64,000 nt of DNA from Beijerinckiaceae bacterium (lineage in GTDB: Bacteria; Pseudomonadota; Alphaproteobacteria; Rhizobiales; Beijerinckiaceae), in NCBI GenBank assembly GCA_009773635.1, contig WSYC01000017.1, positions 1-64,000 of the forward strand, read 5' to 3'. The position numbers and the translations under genes are program-made. Below are positions 17,146-24,853 of the stretch, in pieces. Under the pieces are notes generated by a model that was not told the DNA's origin, did not search any database, and saw only the letters and a program-made list of their open reading frames with translations. Position 1 is the stretch's first letter. The number at the start of each line of letters is the position of its first letter.

Positions 17146-17967
17146 GTGCCTTCGGCAACCGCCGCGCCCGTTGCCGTGATCTCCGGCGGCTCGAGCGGTA
17201 TCGGGCTGGAGGTGGCGCGCCTGCTGGCAGGCAAGGGCTATCGGCTCGTCCTGCTGGCCCGTGAAGCCGAAAAACTTTCAAGAGCGCAGGTTTCCCTTCA
17301 GGCCGAGGGCGCGCCCCCGGTTCATTGGCGGGCGCTGGATGTCGTGGATGCCGGGGCCTGCGAGCAGACCCTCAGCGAGATTGTGGCGACGCACGGGCGC
17401 ATCGACTGGCTGGTCACGAGCGCAGGGACCGTTGAGCCTGGCATGTTTCTCGATTTGCCCGCCGATGCGCATCGGCGGCAGATGGAGATCAACTATTTCG
17501 GGACGCTCAATCTGGTGCGACCCGCCGCGCGCTTCATGCAGCTCGGCGGTGGCGGACGCATCACGCTGATCTCGTCTGCGGCGGCTTTTGTCGGGATCGC
17601 CGGCTATTCCGGGTATGCGCCGGGCAAATTCGCTGTCCGCGCGCTTGCCGAAACCCTGCGGGTGGAACTCGCTCCTTCAGGCATTTCGGTTGGCGTGGCG
17701 TTCCCGCCGGATACCGATACACCGCAGCTTGCCGCCGAACAGGAGGCCAAGCCCGTGGCGACGAAACGGATCACTGCCGGCGGCGGCGTGATGAGCGCCG
17801 AACGGGTCGCTCGATCCATCGTCGATGGGGCGCTTGCCGGACGCTTTGTCCTGGCCCCGGGCGCGCTGATCTCGCTCTTCGGCTGGGTGCATTCGCTCTA
17901 TGCGCCCTATTTTCGCTGGCATCAGGCGCGCATCCTGCGACGGTTTCCGCCGGGTGAGGGGCGCTAG
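17146..17967 (+). CDS. SDR oxidoreductase resembling 3-ketodihydrosphingosine reductase
   Basis: A 273-residue Rossmann-fold SDR: the NAD(P) loop GGSSGIGL at about residues 13-20, NYFGTLN, the catalytic Ser in LISSAAAF, and Y-x3-K in YAPGKFAVRALAETL. The segment AFPPDTDTP followed by a Glu-rich stretch and KPVATKRIT is what I recall as the hallmark of KDSR enzymes, including human KDSR, and is not usual in other SDRs. KDSR reduces 3-ketosphinganine, the product of serine palmitoyltransferase, to sphinganine. The GTG start follows AGGGCGAGGGGA, 11 bases after the OPX gene. Its stop codon lies inside a palindromic repeat. A serine-palmitoyltransferase-like gene is 24 kb away. Substrate assignment is inference from the motif. 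Confidence 0.75.
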   Translation: MPSATAAPVAVISGGSSGIGLEVARLLAGKGYRLVLLAREAEKLSRAQVSLQAEGAPPVHWRALDVVDAGACEQTLSEIVATHGRIDWLVTSAGTVEPGMFLDLPADAHRRQMEINYFGTLNLVRPAARFMQLGGGGRITLISSAAAFVGIAGYSGYAPGKFAVRALAETLRVELAPSGISVGVAFPPDTDTPQLAAEQEAKPVATKRITAGGGVMSAERVARSIVDGALAGRFVLAPGALISLFGWVHSLYAPYFRWHQARILRRFPPGEGR

Positions 17968-18090
17968 AGCATTTTCGAGCGAAGTGGATTCCGGTTCGCG
18001 TGAAGAACCGAAGGTCCACACTAGCGAAAATGCGACAAGATAAAAAGATAGAGCAAGTGAAGTGAATGTGAATTCACTGAAAATGCTCTA
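17965..18090. repeat. 126-bp palindromic intergenic repeat element between convergent genes
   Basis: The element is bounded by inverted ends TAGAGCATTTTC (17965-17976) and GAAAATGCTCTA (18079-18090). Inside it has GATTCCGGTTCGCGTGAAG, AGCGAAAATGCGACAAGA and a hairpin AGTGAAT-GTGA-ATTCACT (18061-18078). This type of mosaic repeat is common between genes in Hyphomicrobiales. The ends supply both stop codons: TAG of the KDSR-like gene and, on the other strand, TAG of the CDP-alcohol transferase gene. The internal hairpin may stop transcription from both sides. A decayed partial copy is at about 32462-32501. Confidence 0.8.
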
Positions 18091-18789
18091 GTTTTCCGGC
18101 TTTGCCGCCGCTGCCTGCCGTGCCGCGCGATCGGCGTCGTCCGCGTCGCGCAAGGTCGGGGCGAAGCTGAAAATCAGATAGAGGAAGGCGATCATCACGC
18201 CGATGCTCCACAGACTGACAGTGATATCACACCATGTGAGCATGATGCCCGCCAGCATGAATTCCGGCGCGCCGAAAAAATAGATCAGCGTATTCATGGA
18301 GATAATCAGGACGCGCATTTCCGTCGGACCGGAATTGAGCACCGAGACATGGAAATCTCCGGCGATATTCGCCCGCACGAACACATAGATCGACACCATG
18401 TGATAGCCGGCCAGTGACACGAGCGCGACGCGCATGTCGACGAAGGGCGAAAGCCCCATGCCGAAACAGATCAGGAAATTGCCGAACACGTCGATCGTCT
18501 GGTCGAGGAAATAGCCGTAGCGTGGCCGCTCGATCTTGCGATACCGCGCGAGATTGCCGTCGAGCGAATCGCCGAACCAGTGGATCACGAGGCCGAAACT
18601 GGCGAGCCACAGGAAAGCCGGGTGCTTCCAGCTCGCAAGATACCCCAGCAGCGTCACCGCCGCACCGAAGGTGCCGAACGCGGTGAGTTTGTCGGGCGTG
18701 ACCGATGCGGGGAGCCGAGGGCAGATGGCATCGATAGCGATACGTTCGATACCAGCGAGGAAGCTATTGTTGATACGCGTGTTCGCCAT
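18088..18789 (-). CDS. CDP-alcohol phosphatidyltransferase family protein
   Basis: A 233-residue integral membrane protein with about five or six hydrophobic segments. The catalytic signature reads GDSLDGNLAR, then after nine residues G-YFL-D-QTI-D, matching D-x2-DG-x2-AR-x(8-9)-G-x3-D-x3-D; all metal- and substrate-binding aspartates are present. Family members move a phospho-alcohol group between CDP and an alcohol acceptor in phospholipid synthesis. The acceptor is not evident. It is convergent with the KDSR-like gene across the palindromic repeat, so a role in making a phosphosphingolipid-like head group is possible but unproven. Confidence 0.87.
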   Translation of the reverse strand: MANTRINNSFLAGIERIAIDAICPRLPASVTPDKLTAFGTFGAAVTLLGYLASWKHPAFLWLASFGLVIHWFGDSLDGNLARYRKIERPRYGYFLDQTIDVFGNFLICFGMGLSPFVDMRVALVSLAGYHMVSIYVFVRANIAGDFHVSVLNSGPTEMRVLIISMNTLIYFFGAPEFMLAGIMLTWCDITVSLWSIGVMIAFLYLIFSFAPTLRDADDADRAARQAAAAKPEN

Positions 18790-18953
18790 CGGTCACATCA
18801 TTCGGGTGCGTTTCTACGGTCGTCACAATGTGTGTCGCCGATGTCAAGCGGCTGCAAGGTCGCAACCCTCCAAATGCACGTGCAATCAGACATTCCGAGT
18901 CAAGCGACAAGAAATATGGGGGTGATCAGACGGCGCAAACGTCAATTGTTCCA

Positions 18954-21041
18954 TTATGGAGAGTCAGCACGAATTGCCGGAATGATCTCATATTCGAATT
19001 CCTCAAAGGAAAAAACCAGCCTACGCCGGTCGACCCAGGTTCCGACCTCTGAGGGCACTGTGCCACCTTCGCTTTCGAGTTCGATCAGAAGGTAGCCATC
19101 CTCTCCGAAGAAGCCCGAAGGGGTTTCGAATGCATAGGAATCGACGTTCCTGCCATCGACGGGGACGGCTTCGCAGCCGTCGACGCGGACAATGCGAATG
19201 CTCGGGCGTGCCCACTCAGAGGGAATTTTGCCAGTCAGCCTGAATTCGAGGCGCAAGGCACCGGCAAATGCGGATTCCATGCGCAGAAGGAAAACCAATG
19301 GCGATCCGTCTGTCCAAACCCCCCAATTCTCGAGCTCATGAAATCCGGTAAGCGGAACAAAGCCCTCGGGCCAACGCGTGCGGGTCACGAAGCGTTGCGA
19401 CTCCATCAAGGCAGGCGCTGTCCTGTCTATTTCGAGTGATTCCAGAATATCACCGCCAACTCGTGATGCGCTGCTGGCCATTGCGCGCTTGATCGCGCTA
19501 TAGAGCGGATCCTTTTCGGGGTGATACCAGCGCAGTCTGCTTGCAAGCCTTGCCCAGGGGCAATCGCCGGCTTCCATCAACTCGCCGAAGGGGCCCAGCA
19601 GGCTCGATACATTTGAAAATGCAACATCCTCAAGGAATTGAAATGCGCGCGCGCGGAGGGCCAACCCAGAATCCGTAGACGGTTCGTTAGCACAATCGAT
19701 GAGCCGTTGAAAATAAGCATCGGGTGTCTCCTCGACATATGCGAACCCGAAATCGGAATACTGGCCACGGCCTGCAAAAACCACCGGTAACCCAATTGAT
19801 GCGGCCTGAAGACCGGGGGTGCCGCGCAAGGTCGTAACAGCAGTGCAAGTCATCATGACAACTGCAGGAGATACATCTCCTTTCAGAAAGCGGATATGCG
19901 GATAATTGCCAAATTCCGCTTGCAGAGCTTCTGCTGCATTGGTTCTGTTATAGATGGCGTCTGCCGGATGAATCTTGATCAACCAGTCGATGCCATCATG
20001 TTCCGCTGCGAACAAAAGCGTATCTCGCAGCCATTGATAGTTGTCGTCAAAGGCCTGTGTGTCGTGGCAGGGTATGTCGGCGAACGTGATGGAAAAAACG
20101 CCGATCACAGGCCTCCCTTCCCGAAGGCCAAAATGTTGACGCAGGACGTTCTGCGCTTTGCGCTTGGCGTCAGTACAAAGGTCGGCAACCGGGGACTGGA
20201 CAATCCTGTGAGATCGGAATCGCGCGCTTGATGCGGACGCACGAAAATGCTCGTCAACGATATTGGGGAAAGTTTTGCAAAGCCGATTGATATGCGCATT
20301 CATCATTGATGAATGGCTCCTGCGGATATGACCCGAAAGGGTGTCGTCAGGGTTCATCGGTGGGTTGACGAGGTGAATGCGGAGATTTCCCTCGTTTCGG
20401 AAATATGCAATCCGGCCGCCCGCTTCAATCGCCCGATGCGCCAGAATTCCCCAAGGCGAATAGTCGACATGGCCAACGATCAACCTTTGTATTGCTGCGT
20501 CAAAAGCGAGGCACCACGCTGCGTGCCCGACCAGATCCTGATCAAGCGTCTCAATCGTTTCCTTCAGCGTTGTCCGTAGATATGAATCATGAATGTAACG
20601 CCCGATCGGGAAGCCATCATCGAGCTTTGCCTGGCGTAGAAATGAGCGCAATACGGCCCCTTCCAGCTGGTGCAGATCCAGTTTGCAGCGCGCCGCGGAC
20701 TCCGTGAGCCATCTGATGGCTGAGCCGACATGACTCGGATCAACGTAGTGAATTACATCAATATTGTAGCCGTTGGCGACGGCCTTGACGTGATCTGGAT
20801 TGTAATCGAGGCAGGATGACCAAACTGCGCCTGTCTTCGCAGTGACCCCAATGGGTCTGATGCCGGAAACGTGCGAAATAATGCTGCCGACATGAAGTGA
20901 ATATAGAAGATAATCTATCTTGTCATGAAAGAGATCTACATAGATGAATTTGTCATTCCTTGAAAATTCTTCGTTTTTTCTCCATATTTTCTTGTTTATT
21001 GATTTCCAATTTTCGAAATGAATATCTGAATCAATTATCAT
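18954..21041 (-). CDS. Capsule-polysaccharide-synthesis-like transferase with extra C-terminal beta-rich domain
   Basis: A 695-residue protein, not closely assigned. The central part (about 300-500) reads IGVFSITFADIP, WLIKIHPAD and TTLRGTPGLQAASIGLPVVF followed by G-x-YSDFGF, the pattern of capsule polysaccharide biosynthesis proteins related to KpsC/KpsS Kdo transferases. The N-terminal 250 residues are unfamiliar, and the last 150 look like a beta-sandwich. Its ATG (21039-21041) overlaps the stop of the CMP-sugar synthetase gene, so the activated sugar made by that enzyme is the likely donor. The first 100 codons are AT-rich, unlike the rest, which hints at transfer. Confidence 0.65.
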   Translation of the reverse strand: MIIDSDIHFENWKSINKKIWRKNEEFSRNDKFIYVDLFHDKIDYLLYSLHVGSIISHVSGIRPIGVTAKTGAVWSSCLDYNPDHVKAVANGYNIDVIHYVDPSHVGSAIRWLTESAARCKLDLHQLEGAVLRSFLRQAKLDDGFPIGRYIHDSYLRTTLKETIETLDQDLVGHAAWCLAFDAAIQRLIVGHVDYSPWGILAHRAIEAGGRIAYFRNEGNLRIHLVNPPMNPDDTLSGHIRRSHSSMMNAHINRLCKTFPNIVDEHFRASASSARFRSHRIVQSPVADLCTDAKRKAQNVLRQHFGLREGRPVIGVFSITFADIPCHDTQAFDDNYQWLRDTLLFAAEHDGIDWLIKIHPADAIYNRTNAAEALQAEFGNYPHIRFLKGDVSPAVVMMTCTAVTTLRGTPGLQAASIGLPVVFAGRGQYSDFGFAYVEETPDAYFQRLIDCANEPSTDSGLALRARAFQFLEDVAFSNVSSLLGPFGELMEAGDCPWARLASRLRWYHPEKDPLYSAIKRAMASSASRVGGDILESLEIDRTAPALMESQRFVTRTRWPEGFVPLTGFHELENWGVWTDGSPLVFLLRMESAFAGALRLEFRLTGKIPSEWARPSIRIVRVDGCEAVPVDGRNVDSYAFETPSGFFGEDGYLLIELESEGGTVPSEVGTWVDRRRLVFSFEEFEYEIIPAIRADSP

Positions 21042-21793
21042 TGGTGTTGATCTCGGGAGTTTTTTTCTGAGGTTTGAATAATATTCACTGTTTCATAAAT
21101 CTTTGCGGCAAGAATAAATTCGTCCATATGATCGATATCAATGCATTTTGCTTTTTCAATCTCAAAAAGTTGAACGCGATCTGTGATTCGATCGTTCGTA
21201 TTCTTGATGTCACGTGCCGATGCCATAAAGGCGGCGCTGTTCACCTCAAAAACGGGGGTCAACGTCTGTGTGCGTGGCCATTTTTCTTGCTTGCGGTCGT
21301 AATTGATGGGACCCGTTTTGCCCCAGAGAAAGGTTTGGAGTTTTGTGACGGACATCAGCGATGTGTATTCGCCAGAGGCGATGCCAGTAAAATATGCATC
21401 GATAATTGTGCTGTAGTCGTCCGCATTCACAAAGGGAGAGGTGACATGCGTCCAAAGTACGTGCCCGTTCTGGATGATTGTGGGCAGATAGCCAATGAGG
21501 GCGTCAGTCGATGTCGATGCGAGACACAAGTGGTCTGGTCGATGATCCAGAATAATCCGACCTTTCCAATGGGGCTGCAGGGCCATCACTTTGCTTTTGA
21601 TATTGGGGTCGTTGGTTGACACAACGATTTGGTTGATGCGCGGGCAGGCGACAAGTTGGGCAATTTTGATATCAAAAAGGCTCTTCCCGGCCTTACTGAA
21701 AGGACGTGTGTTTTTTTTAGGTACACGTTGACTTCCCGTCCGGCAGGGGAGAAATGCGATCACTTCAGTCGTTTCAAGTTGTTCAGAGTTCAT
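21038..21793 (-). CDS. Acylneuraminate cytidylyltransferase family protein (CMP-sugar synthetase)
   Basis: A 251-residue nucleotidyltransferase. VIAFLPCRTGSQRVPKKN near the N-terminus is the R-x-GS-x-R-x3-KN CTP-binding motif of NeuA/KdsB-type enzymes; VVSTNDPNI and VTSPFVNADDYS match the later sugar-binding blocks. These enzymes activate sialic, legionaminic, pseudaminic or Kdo-like acids as CMP derivatives. No sugar-acid synthase (NeuB type) lies in the window, so the sugar is unknown or supplied from elsewhere. The gene is AT-rich compared with its surroundings and is coupled by ATGA to the transferase gene. Confidence 0.85.
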   Translation of the reverse strand: MNSEQLETTEVIAFLPCRTGSQRVPKKNTRPFSKAGKSLFDIKIAQLVACPRINQIVVSTNDPNIKSKVMALQPHWKGRIILDHRPDHLCLASTSTDALIGYLPTIIQNGHVLWTHVTSPFVNADDYSTIIDAYFTGIASGEYTSLMSVTKLQTFLWGKTGPINYDRKQEKWPRTQTLTPVFEVNSAAFMASARDIKNTNDRITDRVQLFEIEKAKCIDIDHMDEFILAAKIYETVNIIQTSEKNSRDQHQ

Positions 21794-21965
21794 AGATCGC
21801 CTAATTCCTTACTCGGGAAATCTGAAAATGGTATGGCTGCACAGGTAAGCGGAGTGCGTCTGTGAAATTTTCCTCTCAAAGAGTTTAATTGTATAGCCGA
21901 ACGGACTGGCGTCCAGCCTAAAATGGCCGGAGCAATATTTAAGCATATGAGGAAGGGGGGAGGGC

Positions 21966-23024
21966 GTGCTTGTCACGGTATTCGGTGTGCCAACAGAATT
22001 TAGCATGTTTGGAGTTCGAATTCTCCGTGCATTGGTGGAGGCCTCGCTTTCGGGTTGTCACTATGTGCATGCTGATACGTTGGAGACGTTACGGCAATCA
22101 ATTGATGGGAAAAAAGTTAAAAACATAATATTATACTCAGAATTCCCCGAGAAAAATATCGTTGATGTTACGAGTAGAATTAGTAAAAAATGCGTAGTAT
22201 TCTATGAGTCTGCTAAAATCGTTGTTGAGTATTCTAAGTTTATCAGAAATATGAGCTATATGGATTGTGTTAGATTTGCTGGGAAAAATATTGCATTGAT
22301 TGCAATTCCTATTGCTAGCAAAAATTCTCTCATAATTTCGAATTCTCCAGATTTGTTACTGGATGACATCGTATCCAAAATATGTGATTATTTAGAAATT
22401 TTGAAATCTGATTCAATCAGTGAGTACGTTGCTAAAAATCTTGGATTAAGCAGCGCTGATGAATTATTTCGTCCTCTATCAGTTCTTATGCCTCTGATTA
22501 TTCCGCACGAATATTGTCATGATCGAGCTAAGTCGACATTGACGCCGGAAGAAATTGCAACGTTGAGCAGGATAGTACTGAGCGAAAAGGACATATGCGA
22601 AGTTGGAATTCGAGGCGAGTTGGTTTGGGATGGAAATTTATTCTTCATGCAAAACAAGCGAAAGGAGTTGTCCGCAGCGGAGGGAAAATGGATCGAAATG
22701 CTTGGTCCATCGCGGTTTCTGTATTTTGGGCCATATCTTTTCATTCCGCCAGGGGATTGGTCAATTAAGGCGGAGTTTCGTGTTCGCGGCAACCAATCTG
22801 GCAACAGGGCGGAATTTGATATCGTGCAGGATGGTACGATCCTGGCACTGAGTACATTTGATATTCCAGCGAGTGGAATCTTCGAGGTCACCGCAGAACT
22901 TGTGAATGAGCAACCAGAAAAGCCATTGGAATTTCGGGTACATATGCGCGAGGGAGCAATCGATGGCCAATTTGTTCTTGATCGAGTTCGGTGGCGTCAC
23001 GGCTTAGGCGCATTTCAATTGTAG
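21966..23024 (+). CDS. Hypothetical protein in capsule locus, AT-rich
   Basis: A 352-residue protein I do not recognise. It starts at GTG 21966 after the strong ribosome-binding run GGAAGGGGGGAGG. The first 60 residues alternate strands and helices (LVTVFGVPTEFSMFGVRILR), like the start of a nucleotide- or sugar-binding fold; the middle is helical; the last 130 residues (from about 220) are beta-rich, ending VLDRVRWRH, and may be a carbohydrate-binding jelly roll. No signal peptide or membrane segment. Base composition at 22.05-22.5 kb is strongly AT-rich. It is divergent from the CMP-sugar synthetase operon and convergent with a glycosyltransferase, so a role in surface-sugar assembly is likely. 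Confidence 0.7.
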   Translation: MLVTVFGVPTEFSMFGVRILRALVEASLSGCHYVHADTLETLRQSIDGKKVKNIILYSEFPEKNIVDVTSRISKKCVVFYESAKIVVEYSKFIRNMSYMDCVRFAGKNIALIAIPIASKNSLIISNSPDLLLDDIVSKICDYLEILKSDSISEYVAKNLGLSSADELFRPLSVLMPLIIPHEYCHDRAKSTLTPEEIATLSRIVLSEKDICEVGIRGELVWDGNLFFMQNKRKELSAAEGKWIEMLGPSRFLYFGPYLFIPPGDWSIKAEFRVRGNQSGNRAEFDIVQDGTILALSTFDIPASGIFEVTAELVNEQPEKPLEFRVHMREGAIDGQFVLDRVRWRHGLGAFQL

Positions 23025-23126
23025 CATAAACTGGGCAACATCGGGCTAGCCCATGATGCGTAGCCAGAAAATGTCCTGAGCGTCGCTCGATCGGCCCAGA
23101 ACCTGATGCTGAATATTGCTTGCCGC

Positions 23127-24389
23127 CTAATGTGAGCCAATAGCTTGCATGATGTCATCAAAGAAGCGTGCATTGGTCTGAGGCGCAAACCGGGTTGCCC
23201 GACTTCGTGCGGCAACCAGCGCCTCGTTGTTCTCGCACAGCGTCAGGATCGCCTTCTCCCATGCAGGGCCGTCGAGCGGCGAAAGAAATGTCGCATTGCC
23301 CTGACTGACCTCCTTGAACACCGGGATGTCGGACGCGATTACCGGCGTCCCAAGGGCGAGCGCCTCGACCACCGGGAGCCCAAAGCCTTCTGCAAATGAG
23401 GGAACAAGCGCGGCATGCGCGCCAGCGACAAGGCGTGTCATGTCGGTCGTCGATAGTCCCGACACCTCAAGAACATGTCCAGCGAGATAGGGGGAACGTT
23501 CGAGCGTATCAATCACGTTTTCGTTTTTCCATCCGCGTTGACCGATGACGAGCAGTTTGGGCACGCTCAAGCCTGCTTGAAGCCGTTGGCGCCAAATGTT
23601 CAACAGCAGCAGATGGTTCTTTCTCGGCTCTATGGTTCCACAGATGACAAAGTAGGGCTGGAGAGCCCGGTTTCGCTGAATGCTGCGAACAAGGAAGGCA
23701 TCTCCTGGTGGCAGAGAGGCAGTGTGCACTTTCAAGTCCTGTCTCCCACGCTTCTTTGCGAGGTGCGACAATTGTTCTCGCATGCATTCTGTTGTGGTGA
23801 TCGCGATAGACGCGTGGCGCAGGACCGTTTCAATCCGTTGCGGAAACTGCGTGTCGTTCTGGTTCCAGAAGAATTCCGGAAAATCGAGGGGTATCAGGTC
23901 GTGCACCAGAAAGGCCGGCACGATGTCAGGCCTCCGGGTTAGCCATTCCAGTCGATCCGGCGTGTCGGCGCTGCCGTAGGCAACGTTCAGGTAAACGGCC
24001 CCTTCTGGAATTCGAACAGTTGGATTGTGCCACGGCCACCCTGTCAACAATTGACCGATGCCACGCGCTATGCGGCCTGTCGACGCAATTGGCGCCCGGA
24101 TTCTTCGGATTGAAGAATCCGGGTTGGTCAGCCAAGCATCAACCTTTTGGCCGATAGGTATGTGATTCTCTTCATTCCAATTCTGATCAAGCTGTTTGAG
24201 GAGGCGCTTGAGCGTTTGCAGCGAAAACTGTGTGCGGATACCAAATCGATCATGAATTCCTGCCGCGAAATGCTCCGGATTTTCGACAAGAAACCGCCCA
24301 AACGCAAGATCAACCCGCGCGATGCCTGTTGGACCAGGCTGGAACACGAAATCGGCAAATCTTGAAAAGTCGAAAGCAATTTTTCTCAC
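23127..24389 (-). CDS. Family 4-type glycosyltransferase
   Basis: A 420-residue GT-B enzyme. The start is RKIAFDFSRFADFVF then GPTGIARVDLAF, typical of retaining GT4 mannosyl/rhamnosyl transferases; FVICGTIEPRKNHLLLL and the PSFAEGFGLPVVEALALG block with the E-x7-E motif are in the C-terminal donor-binding half. It is predicted cytosolic and uses a nucleotide sugar, plausibly GDP-mannose, GDP-rhamnose or GDP-fucose given the neighbouring genes. The GTG at 24387-24389 is chosen because similarity begins there; a possible start at 24450-24452 would add 21 residues. Convergent with the unknown gene at 22 kb. Confidence 0.86.
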   Translation of the reverse strand: MRKIAFDFSRFADFVFQPGPTGIARVDLAFGRFLVENPEHFAAGIHDRFGIRTQFSLQTLKRLLKQLDQNWNEENHIPIGQKVDAWLTNPDSSIRRIRAPIASTGRIARGIGQLLTGWPWHNPTVRIPEGAVYLNVAYGSADTPDRLEWLTRRPDIVPAFLVHDLIPLDFPEFFWNQNDTQFPQRIETVLRHASIAITTTECMREQLSHLAKKRGRQDLKVHTASLPPGDAFLVRSIQRNRALQPYFVICGTIEPRKNHLLLLNIWRQRLQAGLSVPKLLVIGQRGWKNENVIDTLERSPYLAGHVLEVSGLSTTDMTRLVAGAHAALVPSFAEGFGLPVVEALALGTPVIASDIPVFKEVSQGNATFLSPLDGPAWEKAILTLCENNEALVAARSRATRFAPQTNARFFDDIMQAIGSH

Positions 24390-24520
24390 GAGACAGTCTC
24401 TTGGCGACCATGCCAATTGTCCTGCCATCATCGCCAACACCACTACAAGCAAAAACGGCGTTTGCTTGATGGTCGCAATTTGCTACGGGCATTGGGGTGG
24501 TCTGAATAGGCAGGAAACAT

Positions 24521-24853
24521 ATGCGAGGCGCACATGCCCCCCCAAATAGCACGGTGCGTTCACTAGGGACAGCGATCGTACTCCTAGCAAGTCGCGCGTT
24601 CATGTGGATCGTTCGGCAAGTGGAAAGCCGTCCCGCAGTTGCGCATCGTATCAATAGCATTTTGGCTGCAGTCCCTGCCATTGACCGTCTCATTCAGGTG
24701 TTTGTGGTGCGCGGCACAAGCACGGTCTCCGGTCGACGCAACAAGGATGGCATTGTCTGGAATTTGCCAGTCGATTCAGAGCGCCATTCCGCATGGATGC
24801 AGCTTTTGCGCGAATCTGAAGTCCCTGCCGCATCGCCGAGAGAGCTCAGGTAA
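24521..24853 (+). CDS. Small hypothetical protein coupled to the tandem glycosyltransferase
   Basis: A 110-residue frame with no recognised family. The ATG follows AGGAAACAT, a good ribosome-binding sequence. Residues about 17-35 are hydrophobic (TAIVLLASRAFMWIVRQV), possibly one membrane-associated helix. Its TAA (24851-24853) overlaps the ATG of the tandem glycosyltransferase, which supports expression as a coupled pair. It could be a membrane anchor or helper for that enzyme. Evidence is only the start signal and the overlap. Confidence 0.5.
   Translation: MRGAHAPPNSTVRSLGTAIVLLASRAFMWIVRQVESRPAVAHRINSILAAVPAIDRLIQVFVVRGTSTVSGRRNKDGIVWNLPVDSERHSAWMQLLRESEVPAASPRELR

Noticed and set aside
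21038-21793. Naming the CMP-sugar synthetase neuA
   Set aside because: The family also includes Kdo, legionaminic and pseudaminic enzymes, and no sialic acid synthase is present to decide.
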